From assembly GCA_031291445.1 (NCBI GenBank), contig JARLJA010000026.1, positions 1 to 43,584 of the forward strand: DNA of 43,584 nucleotides, read 5' to 3'. This document shows, in pieces, positions 1 through 9,217 of this stretch (its first letter is position 1; each line of letters opens with the position of its first letter). This DNA is from Xanthobacteraceae bacterium (GTDB lineage Bacteria; Pseudomonadota; Alphaproteobacteria; Rhizobiales; Xanthobacteraceae). Both the position numbers and the translations under genes were made by a program. The notes beneath the pieces are model-generated. The model ran no database searches. It was not told the DNA's origin and worked only from the letters and a program-made list of their open reading frames with translations.

Positions 1-1031
1 CCGTCGACCTGCAGCAGCGTCGGCGAGGTCTGCTCGCTCGGCGCGCGCGGCGGCAGCGGCGGCGCGGGCGCGGGGCGCTTGCGCGCCGGCGCGAACGGCC
101 ACAGTTCCGCAAGCCGTGGCCACAGCCCGGTGGGCGCAACCTGCAGCAGGCCGACCAGCAGCACGCCGAACACGATGATCTCGGGCTGGCCGCCGCCCAT
201 CAGCATCGGCAGGTAGGTCTGCAGCGTTTCCTTGAACAGCACGACGATGGCGGCGCCGAGCACCGCGCCCCAGACGTGGCCGGCACCGCCGACCACCGCG
301 ACGAACAGATATTCGATGCCGGCCTGGGCGCCGAACGGCGTCGGGTTCACCGCCCGCAGGAAATGGGCGTAGAGCCAGCCCGAAAACCCGGCCAGCACCG
401 CGGCATAGATGAAGACCAGGAGTTTGGCGCGCGCGGTCTGTACCCCGAAGGCCTCGGCCGCGATGTGGCCGCGCCGCAGCGCGCGGATGGCGCGGCCGGT
501 GCGGGAATCCAGCAGGTTCAGGGTCAGGATGCCGGCGCCGATGACGCCGGCCCAGATCGCGTAGTAGATCGCGCCGGGGCTCATCAGCCGCACCGCGCCG
601 AGCGACAGCGGCGGAATGCTGGAGATGCCGTCATTGCGGCCGAGGAATTCGAGCTTGCTGAACAGGTAGAACAGGCTGAGCCCCCAGGCCAGCGTGCCGA
701 GCGGCAGGTAGTGCCCCGACAGCCGCACCGTGATCAGGCCGAGCAGGACCGCGGCGAGGCCGCTGACCAGGAGCGACAGCGGCAGGGTCAGCCACGGCGA
801 CAGGCCGTAGGCCGTGGTCAGCACCGCGGTGGTGTAGGCGCCGAAGCCGCAGAACGCCGCCTGGCCGAACGAGGTGAGGCCGCCGACGCCGGTCAGCAGC
901 ACCAGCCCCATGGCCACCAGCGCGGCGAGGCCGATATTGTCGGCGAGCACGATCCAGAACGGCGGCACGCCGGGCAGGACCGGAATCGCGGCCATCGCCA
1001 GCGCGAAGACGAGAATGGGCCAGCGCTGCAT
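1..1031 (-). CDS. livM: Branched-chain amino acid-type ABC transporter permease LivM, probably fused to a LivG ATPase (partial)
   Basis: Membrane permease of a HAAT-family ABC importer. The gene is read leftward and starts at ATG 1031, four bases after the livH stop (1038-1036). It runs off the left edge without a stop after 343 codons. Repeated hydrophobic helices fill about residues 1-310, with LivM hallmarks such as [13 protein letters not shown] near residue 55 and [15 protein letters not shown] in the last third. The permease part ends near WPFAPARK. The frame then continues through a proline-rich linker ([11 protein letters not shown]) into SPTLLQVDG, which looks like the first beta-strand of a LivG ATPase domain. 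A permease-ATPase fusion is therefore likely, and such fusions are known in Bradyrhizobium relatives. The fusion is inferred because Walker motifs lie outside the window. The substrate is unknown. Confidence 0.9.
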   Translation of the reverse strand, partial: MQRWPILVFALAMAAIPVLPGVPPFWIVLADNIGLAALVAMGLVLLTGVGGLTSFGQAAFCGFGAYTTAVLTTAYGLSPWLTLPLSLLVSGLAAVLLGLITVRLSGHYLPLGTLAWGLSLFYLFSKLEFLGRNDGISSIPPLSLGAVRLMSPGAIYYAIWAGVIGAGILTLNLLDSRTGRAIRALRRGHIAAEAFGVQTARAKLLVFIYAAVLAGFSGWLYAHFLRAVNPTPFGAQAGIEYLFVAVVGGAGHVWGAVLGAAIVVLFKETLQTYLPMLMGGGQPEIIVFGVLLVGLLQVAPTGLWPRLAELWPFAPARKRPAPAPPLPPRAPSEQTSPTLLQVD

Positions 1032-1035
1032 GCCG

Positions 1036-2079
1036 TCACTCCTTGTCGTCGTCGACGGCCGGCTGCGCCAGCGAGCGCACCAGCAGCACCGGAATGATCA
1101 GCGTGAAGACGATGACCTCCTTGTAGTTGCTGGCATAGAACGACGAGAACGCCTCGACCACGCCGACCAGCAGCGCCGCGAGCGCGGTCACCGGATAGCT
1201 GGCGAGCCCGCCGATGATCGCGGCGACGAAGCCCTTCAGCCCGATCAGGAAGCCGCTGTCGTAGTAGATGGTGGTGATCGGCACGATCAGGATGCCGGAC
1301 ACCGCGCCGATGGTGGCGGCGAGCAGGAAGGCGATCTGGCCCGACAGCGTGGTGCGGATGCCGACCAGCCGGGCGCCGAGCCGGTTGACCGCGGTGGCGC
1401 GCAGCGCCTTGCCGTAGAGGGTGTAGCCGAAGAACAGCCACAGCCCCGCGATCAGCGCCAGCGCGATGCCGTAGACCGCGAGCGACTGGCCGGTGATGCG
1501 CAGCGTGCCGAGCGACATCGCGGCGCGCGACACCGGCGGCGCGCGCAGGCCCTCGGCGCCGAAGAACAGCAGGCCGAGTCCCTGCATGGCGAGATGGACG
1601 CCGACGGAGGCGATCAGCAGCACCAGCACGGAGGCGTGGGCGATCGGCTGGTAGGCGATGCGGTAGAGATAGGCCCCGATCGGCGCCACGATCACCAGCG
1701 ACAGCACGAAATTGACCAGTTCGCTGGCCGGCCCGCCACGGGTGGCGAGCGTGGCGAGGCCGAGAATGACCAGCGGCGGCACGGCATTGGTCGCGAGCGC
1801 GCGCAGCACCACGCGGGCGCCGAACCGGCGCCGCGCCGCGACCAGGTCGAACACCAGCGCGACCAGGCCCATCAGCAGGACCAGATAGGTGGTGCCGGGG
1901 ACCTTGCCGGCCGACAGCGTGGCGTAAGTGAGCGCGCCGTAGGTGACGAGTTCGCCCTGCGGGATCAGGATGACGCGCGTGACCGCGAACACCAGCACCA
2001 GCCCGAGGCCGAGCAGGGCGTAGATCGCGCCGCTGGTGATGCCGTCCTGGAGCAGGAACAGCAGGATGGTGGTATCCAA
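1036..2079 (-). CDS. livH: Branched-chain amino acid-type ABC transporter permease LivH
   Basis: Second permease (347 aa) of the left-edge HAAT transporter. It forms the inner-membrane channel together with LivM. The N-terminal LLQDGITSGAIYALLGLGLVLVF helix and the IPQGELVTYGALTY segment (residues 37-50) are LivH hallmarks. The conserved GLKGFVAAIIGGL loop lies in the last third. Two short polar stretches, around residues 80-95 and 230-240, break the hydrophobic helices. It is the first gene of its operon here and lies divergent from the MarR regulator at 2408 across 328 bp. LivM starts four bases after its stop, so the two are probably translationally coupled. Ligands of this family include amino acids, aromatic acids and dicarboxylates, and none can be assigned from this subunit. 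Confidence 0.93.
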   Translation of the reverse strand: MDTTILLFLLQDGITSGAIYALLGLGLVLVFAVTRVILIPQGELVTYGALTYATLSAGKVPGTTYLVLLMGLVALVFDLVAARRRFGARVVLRALATNAVPPLVILGLATLATRGGPASELVNFVLSLVIVAPIGAYLYRIAYQPIAHASVLVLLIASVGVHLAMQGLGLLFFGAEGLRAPPVSRAAMSLGTLRITGQSLAVYGIALALIAGLWLFFGYTLYGKALRATAVNRLGARLVGIRTTLSGQIAFLLAATIGAVSGILIVPITTIYYDSGFLIGLKGFVAAIIGGLASYPVTALAALLVGVVEAFSSFYASNYKEVIVFTLIIPVLLVRSLAQPAVDDDKE

Positions 2080-2407
2080 GGTGTCGTGTCCCCCCGGGGC
2101 GCTGCGCCCGAACCGTGCGGCCGGCGGCGCCAGGCCCGGAACTTGGCGCCGGCGCCCCTGCGGGCGTCAAGCGCGTTTCCGGTCCGGCACCACGATGCGC
2201 CGCGGCAGTCGTGCGGTTGGTCCGCCGTCGCAATTTGATATACTCGATAACAATTATTGTGTATCATCTCAAGTGACTTCGGAATCAATCGCGCGCGCGG
2301 AGCGGACCCGGTCCGGATCGAGATTGCGCCGAATGTGCGGTGCCGGTCCGCCCGACGCATACGCCAGCGGGGCCGGCCACCATGCGTCAGGGCGGCGGGT
2401 GAGGGCG
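2080..2407. promoter_or_regulatory. Divergent livH/marR intergenic region with candidate MarR operator
   Basis: This 328-bp stretch carries no gene. Its central part (2235-2272) is unusually AT-rich for this genome and holds the perfect 11-bp palindrome ACAATTATTGT at 2250-2260. That palindrome is embedded in a longer imperfect one (TTGATATAC to the left, GTATCATCTCAA to the right). AT-rich palindromes of 16-20 bp between a marR gene and its divergent target are typical MarR operators. Assignment to the neighbouring MarR protein and control of livHM are inferred from position. Confidence 0.5.
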
Positions 2408-2926
2408 ATGGCGAATTCCAGACCGATGGCTGTTTCGAGAGCCGCGCCGCGGGCGCAGCCGGCGCGCAAGGAGGCGGCGCCTGCTGCGGAGAGCGGGCCG
2501 CTGCAGCTCGGCGAGCTGTCCGAACTGCTCGGCTACCAGTTCAAGCGCACCCAGCTGCGGATCTTCGAGGACTTCATCCGCTGCGTCGCGTCGCTGCAAC
2601 TGACGCCGGCGCAGTTTTCCGTGCTGGTGCTGCTGGAGAAGAATCCCGGCCGCAACCAGACCGAAATCGCCTCGACGCTCGGCATCCTGCGGCCGAATTT
2701 CGTGTCGATGCTCGACGGGCTGGAGAGCCGTAAACTGTGCGAGCGAATCCGCTCGCCGCACGATCGTCGCTCCCACCAGGTGATGCTGACCGAAAAGGGT
2801 CACAGCATCCTCGCGCGCGCCAAGCGGCTGGTGGCGGCCAAGCACGAGTCGCGGCTCAACGCGCTGCTCGGCGACGCCGACCGCGCCGCGCTGCTGCGGA
2901 TTCTCGACAAGCTGTCGGCGTTTTAG
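2408..2926 (+). CDS. MarR-family transcriptional regulator
   Basis: Winged-helix regulator of 172 aa. The first 35 residues are an Ala/Pro-rich low-complexity lead. The MarR fold follows: a dimerisation helix (LLGYQFKRTQLRIFEDFIRC), the helix-turn-helix around NQTEIASTLGILRPNFVSMLDGLESRKL, the wing with the family signature SPHDRRSHQVMLTEKG, and C-terminal helices for dimerisation. ATG 2408 is preferred because an upstream in-frame extension to 2036 would cross the livH promoter region and contains no recognisable domain. A GAGG lies just ahead of this start. The protein is divergent from livHM, so it probably represses that transporter and responds to its substrate or a CoA thioester of it, as MarR proteins of aromatic and fatty-acid catabolism do. 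The ligand cannot be read from the sequence. Confidence 0.9.
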   Translation: MANSRPMAVSRAAPRAQPARKEAAPAAESGPLQLGELSELLGYQFKRTQLRIFEDFIRCVASLQLTPAQFSVLVLLEKNPGRNQTEIASTLGILRPNFVSMLDGLESRKLCERIRSPHDRRSHQVMLTEKGHSILARAKRLVAAKHESRLNALLGDADRAALLRILDKLSAF

Positions 2927-2940
2927 GGCGTTATTTCTCC

Positions 2941-3032
2941 TCGTCATGGCCGGGCTTGACCCGGCCATCCACTCTTGAACTTGCGGCGCCGCTCAAAAGC
3001 GTGGATGCGCGGGTCAAGCCCGCGCATGACGA
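2941..3032. repeat. REP-like inverted palindromic repeat pair
   Basis: Two 32-base arms, 2941-2972 and 3001-3032, are inverted copies matching at 28 of 32 positions. Each arm is itself a palindrome (GCCGGGCTTGACCCGGC core on the left, GCGGGTCAAGCCCGC core on the right). The TCGTCATG...CATCCAC outline is the interspersed palindrome common in Bradyrhizobium and Rhodopseudomonas intergenic DNA. It lies between the convergent marR and glycerate kinase genes, so it could also terminate both transcripts. Confidence 0.8.
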
Positions 3033-3068
3033 CAAGAAGCAACGAATGCGCGGCGCACGTGCCCCCAC

Positions 3069-4361
3069 TCACCCCTTCGGATCCACCAGGATCACACGGA
3101 CGTCGTTGACGTTGGTGAGAGTCGGGCCGCTGACCAGGAGATCGCCGGTGGCCGCGAAGAAGCCGGTGGCGTCGTTGTCGGCCAGCGCCGCGGCCGGATC
3201 GAGCCCCAGGCGGCGGATGGCGGCGAAGGTGCGTGCGTCGATCATGGCGCCGGCCGGATCGCTCGGCGACCCGGCGCCGCCGTCGGCGCCGTCGGTGTCG
3301 GCGGCCAGCGCGCTGACGGCGCCGTCGGTGTCGGCGAGTTCAGCAGCGAGCGCCAGCGCGTATTCCTGGTTGGGGCCGCCGCGGCCGTTGCCTCTCACCG
3401 TCACCGTCAGTTCGCCGCCCGACAGGATAGCGACCTGGCGTTGTTCCGCGAGCGCCCGGCGCGCCAGGGCGGCGTGGGCCGCCGCGATGTCGCGGGCCTC
3501 GCCCTCGAGGTCGGCGCCGAGATCGATCACCGCATAGCCGGCCTGGCGCGCCGTCGCGACGGCGGCATCGAGCGAGTCGCGCGGCCGGCCGATCAATTCG
3601 AAGCGGGCGCGGGCGAAGGCCGGCTCGTCGGCCTTGCAGCTCTCGTTGCGCGGGTCGTCGAGCGCGCGGTGGACGGCGTCGTCGACCACCAGCGCGTAGC
3701 GCGCGATGATGGCGCGGGCGTCCGCCAGCGTCGTCGGATCCGGCACGGTCGGTCCCGAGGCGATCACCGCGGGATCATCGTGCGGCACGTCCGAGATCGC
3801 CAGCGTCACGATCTGCGCCGGGAACGCGGCGCGGGCCAGCCGTCCGCCCTTGATGCGGGAGAGATGCTTGCGCACCGTGTTGATCTCGCCGATCGGCGCG
3901 CCGGAGCGCAGCAGCGCCCGGGTGACCGCCTGCTTCTGCGTGAACGAGACGCCGTCGGCCGGCGCGATCCAGTTGGCGGAGCCGCCGCCCGACAGCAGCA
4001 CCAGGACGAGATCGTCGGCGCCGGCCGAGGCCGCGAGCGCGAGCGTCGCGTCGGCGGCCCTGAGCCCGGCCTCGTCGGGCACCGGATGGCCGGCCTCGAT
4101 CACCTCGATGCGCCGGGTCGCGACGCCGTGGCCATGACGCGTGGTGGCGAGGCCGGTGATGCGTTCGGGTGAAAGTCCGAGGCGATCGAGATAGTGGCGT
4201 TCGGCGGCGGCGGCCATGGCGGCCGCGGCCTTGCCGGCGCCCAGGCAGATCACGCGCCCGGCGGGAGGCGCCGGCAGATGGCGCTCCAGGATGCGGTCGG
4301 GATGGGCGGCAGCGACGGCGGTATCGAAGATGGCGCGGAGCAGGGGGCGGTGGTCGGTCAA
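3069..4361 (-). CDS. Glycerate kinase, MOFRL/DUF4147 family (TtuD-like)
   Basis: Phosphorylates D-glycerate (2-kinase type) in the glyoxylate/serine or tartrate routes. Homologues are often annotated hydroxypyruvate reductase TtuD or GckA. The 430-aa protein has the N-terminal GCK domain (CLGAGKAAAAMA near residue 45, HPVPDEAG near residue 90, LLSGGGSANW near residue 120, GEINTVRKHLSRIKGGRLA near 150). It ends with the MOFRL domain (GNGRGGPNQEYAL, then ALAADTDGADG and the TGDLLVSGPTLTNVNDVRVI tail). The start is a TTG at 4361: GGGAG lies 7 bases ahead of it, and the 40 codons upstream are Pro/Ala-rich with no homology. A strong terminator separates it from the transporter operon upstream, so it is probably transcribed on its own. 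Confidence 0.9.
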   Translation of the reverse strand: MTDHRPLLRAIFDTAVAAAHPDRILERHLPAPPAGRVICLGAGKAAAAMAAAAERHYLDRLGLSPERITGLATTRHGHGVATRRIEVIEAGHPVPDEAGLRAADATLALAASAGADDLVLVLLSGGGSANWIAPADGVSFTQKQAVTRALLRSGAPIGEINTVRKHLSRIKGGRLARAAFPAQIVTLAISDVPHDDPAVIASGPTVPDPTTLADARAIIARYALVVDDAVHRALDDPRNESCKADEPAFARARFELIGRPRDSLDAAVATARQAGYAVIDLGADLEGEARDIAAAHAALARRALAEQRQVAILSGGELTVTVRGNGRGGPNQEYALALAAELADTDGAVSALAADTDGADGGAGSPSDPAGAMIDARTFAAIRRLGLDPAAALADNDATGFFAATGDLLVSGPTLTNVNDVRVILVDPKG

Positions 4362-4435
4362 GCGTGGCTCCCTGGGTTCGGGGCACCATAACAGCACCGG
4401 CGCGGTCGGCCCGGCAAGCCCCGCCGCCGTAGGAC

Positions 4436-4471
4436 AAAAAAACGGCGCGCCCGGTTGCCGTGGGCGCGCCG
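4436..4471 (-). terminator. Rho-independent terminator of the livGFHM-binding protein operon
   Basis: Perfect 10-bp stem, CGGCGCGCCC (4443-4452) with GGGCGCGCCG (4462-4471), and a 9-base loop. Read on the minus strand it is followed by seven T residues (4442-4436). It lies 21 bases after the stop of the binding-protein gene. Confidence 0.9.
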
Positions 4472-4491
4472 GTGCACTCAAGAAATATTGA

Positions 4492-5715
4492 TCAGTCGCG
4501 GACTTCGCCGCTGATGATCGGGCCGAACGGTTCCCACTTCTCGCCCTTGAAGCGGATCATCTGCAGCTGCTCGATGGGATAGAAGTCGGTCGGGCTGGTG
4601 TTGATCTTGACGCCCGGCAGCAGGGTATCGGGAACGAAGTCCTTGAGGTTCGCCGCCTGCTTCATGATGTTCTCGCGGGTCAGCGTGTCGCCGGCCTGCT
4701 TGAGCACCTGCGCCACGGTCTGCGCCTCGCCGTAGCCATAGACCACCGAGGCGTCGGTGCGGTTGGCGTCGGGGGCGTATTTGGCGAGGAAGGCGTAGAA
4801 TTTCTTCATGCCCTCGTCGTTGTCCCACTGTGGATCCGCGCCGTCCTTGGCGTAGGAGGCGGACATGACGTCCTGGCCGTTCTCGAAGCCCGCCGGCTTC
4901 ATCACGCTGCCGACCGAGGCGCCGACATTGCTCTGGAAGTAGGTCGGCTTCCAGCCGAGCTCTGCGACCTTCTTGATCGCCTGGGCGGCGAACTTGGGCG
5001 TCGTGATGCTGACGAAGGTGTCGGCGCCGCTCGCCTTGAGCTTGACGATGTGGGAATCGATCGACGGCTCCGCGACCTCGTAGCTGTCCTCGGCGACGAT
5101 GATCGAACCCTTCTCGCCGAGCCCGTCATGGAAGCCCTTGAGCAGGTCTTTGCCGAAGTCGTCGTTCTGGTACATGATCGCGACCTTGGCGTCGGGCTTG
5201 TTGGCCAGCAGATACTTCGCGTAGATCTTGCCCTCGCTCTGGTACGGCGGCTGCCAGCCCATGGTCCAGGGGAACGTCTTGGCCTCGCCGAACTTGGTGG
5301 CGCCGGTGGCGACGAACAGCTGCGGCACCTTCTTGGCGTTCATGTATTTCTGGATCGCCGAATTTGACGGGGTGCCGAGCGGGCTGAACACCAGCAGCAC
5401 CTCGTCGCTTTCCACCAGCTTGCGGGCCTGCTCGACCGCCTTCGGTGGCGAGTAGCCGTCGTCGTAGCTGATGAACTCGATCTTGCGGCCGTTGATGCCG
5501 CCCTGCTCGTTGATCATCGCGAAATAGGCCGCCTCGATCTTGCCGATCACGCCATAGGCCGACGCCGGGCCGCTGTAGGGCATGATGTTGCCGATCTTGA
5601 TGCCGGTATCGGTCGCGCCGGTGTCGTACTGTTTCTGCGCCTGCGCGGAGCCGCTTGCGATCACCACAGCGGCGAGTGCGGCCGAAAGGCCGCTGACGGT
5701 CGAACGGAAGTTCAT
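4492..5715 (-). CDS. HAAT-type ABC transporter periplasmic substrate-binding protein
   Basis: Secreted receptor of the complete Liv-type transporter, 407 aa. A Sec signal peptide covers residues 1-26 with probable cleavage at AQA/QKQ. The mature type I periplasmic fold starts with GIKIGNIMPYSGPASAYGVIG and includes NEQGGINGRKIEFISYDDGY, the usual ligand-lobe segment of the Peripla_BP_6 family. ATG 5715 is chosen because AAGGA lies 7 bases upstream and the signal peptide begins there; the 29 in-frame codons before it lie in the LivM gap region and are charged. It is the last gene of the operon, 22 bases after livM. Neighbouring pim genes point to dicarboxylates, fatty acids or aromatic acids as ligand rather than leucine. 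That is an inference from context and from the homologous Rhodopseudomonas locus. Confidence 0.92.
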   Translation of the reverse strand: MNFRSTVSGLSAALAAVVIASGSAQAQKQYDTGATDTGIKIGNIMPYSGPASAYGVIGKIEAAYFAMINEQGGINGRKIEFISYDDGYSPPKAVEQARKLVESDEVLLVFSPLGTPSNSAIQKYMNAKKVPQLFVATGATKFGEAKTFPWTMGWQPPYQSEGKIYAKYLLANKPDAKVAIMYQNDDFGKDLLKGFHDGLGEKGSIIVAEDSYEVAEPSIDSHIVKLKASGADTFVSITTPKFAAQAIKKVAELGWKPTYFQSNVGASVGSVMKPAGFENGQDVMSASYAKDGADPQWDNDEGMKKFYAFLAKYAPDANRTDASVVYGYGEAQTVAQVLKQAGDTLTRENIMKQAANLKDFVPDTLLPGVKINTSPTDFYPIEQLQMIRFKGEKWEPFGPIISGEVRD

Positions 5716-5737
5716 GGGAGGTCCTTCTTCTTCGGTC

Positions 5738-6757
5738 TCAATTGTTCTTGAGGAATTTCTTGGCGAGGGCTTCGCCGTAGAGGGCGACCTGGCGGGCGCC
5801 ATGGGGGACGACGAAGATCACGACGATCAGGAGCGCGCCGAACACCGCCCCCGACAGGCCCTTCGAAATGTTCTCGGCGACGTTGGGCACGAAGACGATG
5901 AAGGCCGAACCCGCCAGCGAGCCGGGCAGCCAGCCGACGCCGCCGACCACCATGCCGAGGAAGATCGCGATCGCGAGCTGGATGGTGTAGCCGTCGGGCG
6001 CGACGAACTGCACGACGATGGCGCCGAGCGCGCCGGCGATGCCGGTGAAGGCGGCGCTGATGCCGAAGGCGAGCGTCTTGTAGAGCGGCAGGTTGACGCC
6101 GAGCGCGGACGCCGCGATCTCGTTGTCCCTGATCGCCATCATGGCGCGGCCGGTGCGCGAATTCAAAAGATTGACCGAGGCGGCGTAGATCAGCAGCGTC
6201 ACCAGCAGCGTGAAGTAGTAGAGCCACATGTCCTGCGAGATCGGCAGGTGGAACGGGGCGTCCGGTTTGGTGACGACGAGGCCCTGGACGCCTCCGGTCC
6301 AGGACTCGAACACGCCGAGCTTGAGCAGCTGCGGCATCGCGGTCGCCAGCGCAAAGGTGGCGAGCGCGAGATAGACCCCCGACAGCCGCAGCGCCGGCAG
6401 GCCGAACAGCACCCCGGCGACGAAGCAGACCAGGGCCGAGGCCGGCAGCGTCAGCACGTAGTTGACGTCGGCGTGCTCCATCAGGATCGCGGAGGTGTAG
6501 GCGCCGAGCGCGTAGAACGCGCTCTGGCCGAGCGAGAACTGGCCGCTGCCGCCGGTGAGCAGGTTCAGCGCCATGATCGCGATCGCGTAGACCAGCCACA
6601 TCGTCAGCTGGAAGATGACGAAGTTCTTGACGAACAGCGGCGTGGCCAAGAGCAGCAGCAGCACCACGATCTGGGCGATCGTGCTGACCGAGCGCCTGAT
6701 GGTGACGCGGGCCGCGGCGGCCGGAGCGACGGTTTCCTGGATTGTCGACATTGTCAC
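5738..6757 (-). CDS. livM: HAAT-type ABC transporter permease LivM
   Basis: Inner-membrane permease of 339 aa. A 28-residue cytoplasmic lead rich in Ala is followed by hydrophobic helices. Family motifs are NLLTGGSGQFSLGQSAFYALGAYTSA near residues 75-95, GVYLALATFALATAMPQLL near residue 130, the cytoplasmic coupling segment NSRTGRAMMAIRDNEIAASALGV near residues 200-220, and GGVGWLPGSLAGSAFIV near the end. The frame can begin at GTG 6757, which overlaps the preceding livH stop as GTGA, or at ATG 6751 two codons later. Neither has a strong ribosome site, so coupling to livH is likely. It pairs with the LivH at 6754-7632 and with LivG/LivF. Confidence 0.93.
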   Translation of the reverse strand: MTMSTIQETVAPAAAARVTIRRSVSTIAQIVVLLLLLATPLFVKNFVIFQLTMWLVYAIAIMALNLLTGGSGQFSLGQSAFYALGAYTSAILMEHADVNYVLTLPASALVCFVAGVLFGLPALRLSGVYLALATFALATAMPQLLKLGVFESWTGGVQGLVVTKPDAPFHLPISQDMWLYYFTLLVTLLIYAASVNLLNSRTGRAMMAIRDNEIAASALGVNLPLYKTLAFGISAAFTGIAGALGAIVVQFVAPDGYTIQLAIAIFLGMVVGGVGWLPGSLAGSAFIVFVPNVAENISKGLSGAVFGALLIVVIFVVPHGARQVALYGEALAKKFLKNN

Positions 6758-7632
6758 ACTCGCTGCACGACGGTGCGGCCGAACAGGCCGTTGGGTTTGA
6801 CCACAAGCACGGTCACGATGAGCGCCAGCGCGATCGGCAGCTTCAGTTCATTGCCGACGCCGGGGATGTAGGTGCCGACCAGGTTCTCGAAGATTCCGAC
6901 CAGGAAGCCGCCGATCACCGCGCCGAACGGGCTGGAGAGGCCGCCGAGCACCGCGGAAGCGAAGCCGTACAGCAGGATGCCGCCCATCATGTTGGGTTCG
7001 AGGAACACCACGGGCGCGATCAGCATGCCGGCGATGGCGCCGATCGCCGACGCCATGCCCCAGCCCAGCGCGATCATCCAGCCGACGTTGATGCCGACCA
7101 GCCGCGCCGATTCCGGCAGCGAGGCCGCCGCCCGCATCGCCAGCCCGATCCGGGTGAAGCGGAAGAAGCCGTACAGCATCAGCAGCAGCACCAGCGTGAC
7201 GCCGATCATGCCGGCCTGGTGGGTCGAGATTAGCTGGCTGCCGAGGAACGGCCGCGAGCCGAACGGCGAGGGAAACTGCTTGATGGTGAAGTCCCAGGTC
7301 AGGCCGGCGACGCTGTTGATGATGGCGAACAGCGCGATGAAGCCGGCGACGTGGGTCAGGATCGGGGCGTGCGCCAGCGGCTTGAACAGCAGGCGCTCGA
7401 TGATGATGCCGCCGGCGAACGAGATCGCGAGCGTCAGCACGAAGGCGATCCAGTAGGGCACGCCCCACTGGATCAGCTGCCAGGCGATGAAGGTCGAGAA
7501 CATCGCCATTTCGCCCTGGGCGAAGTTGAGGTGGTCGATGGCCTGGTAGATCATCACCACGGCGAGCGCCATGCAGGCGTAGATCGCGCCCGTGGCGATG
7601 CCGGCCAGAACCTGGTTGACGAAAAGCTCCAT
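6754..7632 (-). CDS. livH: HAAT-type ABC transporter permease LivH
   Basis: Inner-membrane permease of 292 aa. It begins MELFVNQVLAGIATGAIYAC, the usual LivH start, and shows DHLNFAQGEMAMFSTF near residues 38-52, TRIGLAMRAAASLPESARLVGINV (coupling loop) and YGFASAVLGGLSSPFGAVIGG. ATG 7632 is preferred over an in-frame TTG at 7647 because the latter would overlap the end of livF and only add MRAAA. It lies 11 bases after livF and overlaps livM by 4 bases if livM starts at GTG. Sequence divergence from the livH at 1036-2079 shows that the two transporters are separate systems, not a recent duplication. Confidence 0.94.
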   Translation of the reverse strand: MELFVNQVLAGIATGAIYACMALAVVMIYQAIDHLNFAQGEMAMFSTFIAWQLIQWGVPYWIAFVLTLAISFAGGIIIERLLFKPLAHAPILTHVAGFIALFAIINSVAGLTWDFTIKQFPSPFGSRPFLGSQLISTHQAGMIGVTLVLLLMLYGFFRFTRIGLAMRAAASLPESARLVGINVGWMIALGWGMASAIGAIAGMLIAPVVFLEPNMMGGILLYGFASAVLGGLSSPFGAVIGGFLVGIFENLVGTYIPGVGNELKLPIALALIVTVLVVKPNGLFGRTVVQRV

Positions 7633-7643
7633 GGCCGCGGCCC

Positions 7644-8353
<710 letters not shown>

Positions 8354-8357
<4 letters not shown>

Positions 8358-9151
8358 GCGTCCTTGCTCCCGAGATAGGCCTTGATCACGTCCGGGTCGG
8401 ACTGCACGGCGGCGGGCGGGCCCTCCGCGAGCTTCTTGCCGAAATTGAGCGCGACGACGTGGTCGGCGATCGACATCACCAGACCCATGTGATGCTCGAC
8501 GAGGAGCACGGTGATGCCGCGCTGGTCGCGGATCTTGCGAATGAGGTCGCCGAGCGCGTGGACCTCCTCGTGGTTGAGGCCGCCGGCGGGCTCGTCGAGC
8601 AGCAGGATCTTCGGTTCGGCGGCGAGCGCGCGGCCGAGCTCGACGCGCTTCTGGGTGCCGAACGGCAGGCCGGCCACCGGCCGTTCCGCGACCTCGAGCA
8701 GGTCGAGATAGTCGGCGATGTCGCGCGCCCGCTTGTCGAGCGCACGCTCTTCGCGCCGGGCCCAGGGCAGCTTGAGCATGTCGCTCATCGCGTCGCTTGT
8801 GGTTCGCGAGTGGGCGCCGACCCTGATGTTGTCGAGCACCGAGAGATTGTGGAACAGCGCGACGTTCTGGAAGGTGCGGCCGATGCCGATATCGGGAATC
8901 CGGTGCGGCGGCTGCTTCAGGATGGACTTGCCTTCGAGCAGGATGTCGCCCTGGCTCGGCTGGTAGAGCCGGCTCAGGCAGTTGAACAGCGTGGTCTTGC
9001 CGGCGCCGTTCGGCCCGATCAGCCCGAGAATGTGGCCGCGGCGCAAATCGAACGACACGCCGTTGAGCGCGACGATGCCTCCGAACGTGACGCAGACGCC
9101 ACGAACCGAGAGCAGGGGCTCCGATCCCTGCATGTCCTGTGACGGCGTCAT
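8354..9151 (-). CDS. livG: HAAT-type ABC transporter ATP-binding protein LivG
   Basis: Cytoplasmic ATPase of 265 aa. Walker A GPNGAGKT is at residues 46-53, the LivG-type Q-loop is GIGRTFQNVALF, the signature is the divergent PFGTQKRVELGRAL, Walker B is ILLLDEPAGGLN and the H-loop is LLVEHHMGLV. It has the roughly 250-residue length and the DPDVIKAYLG tail typical of LivG. It is the first transporter gene, 66 bases after the pimR-like regulator on the same strand. The transporter could therefore be read through from the regulator gene as well as from any promoter in that short gap. Confidence 0.95.
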
Positions 9152-9217
9152 CGGCTGCGGCCTTCGCCCGCATGGGGTGCGCCGGCCCGCGCGGAACCCG
9201 CGCCGTTCAGCCGGCCG

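Noticed and set aside
2036..2407. N-terminal extension of the MarR protein by 124 codons
   Set aside because: The extension crosses the divergent promoter region and the candidate operator, has no domain and no ribosome site. ATG 2408 gives a normal MarR length.
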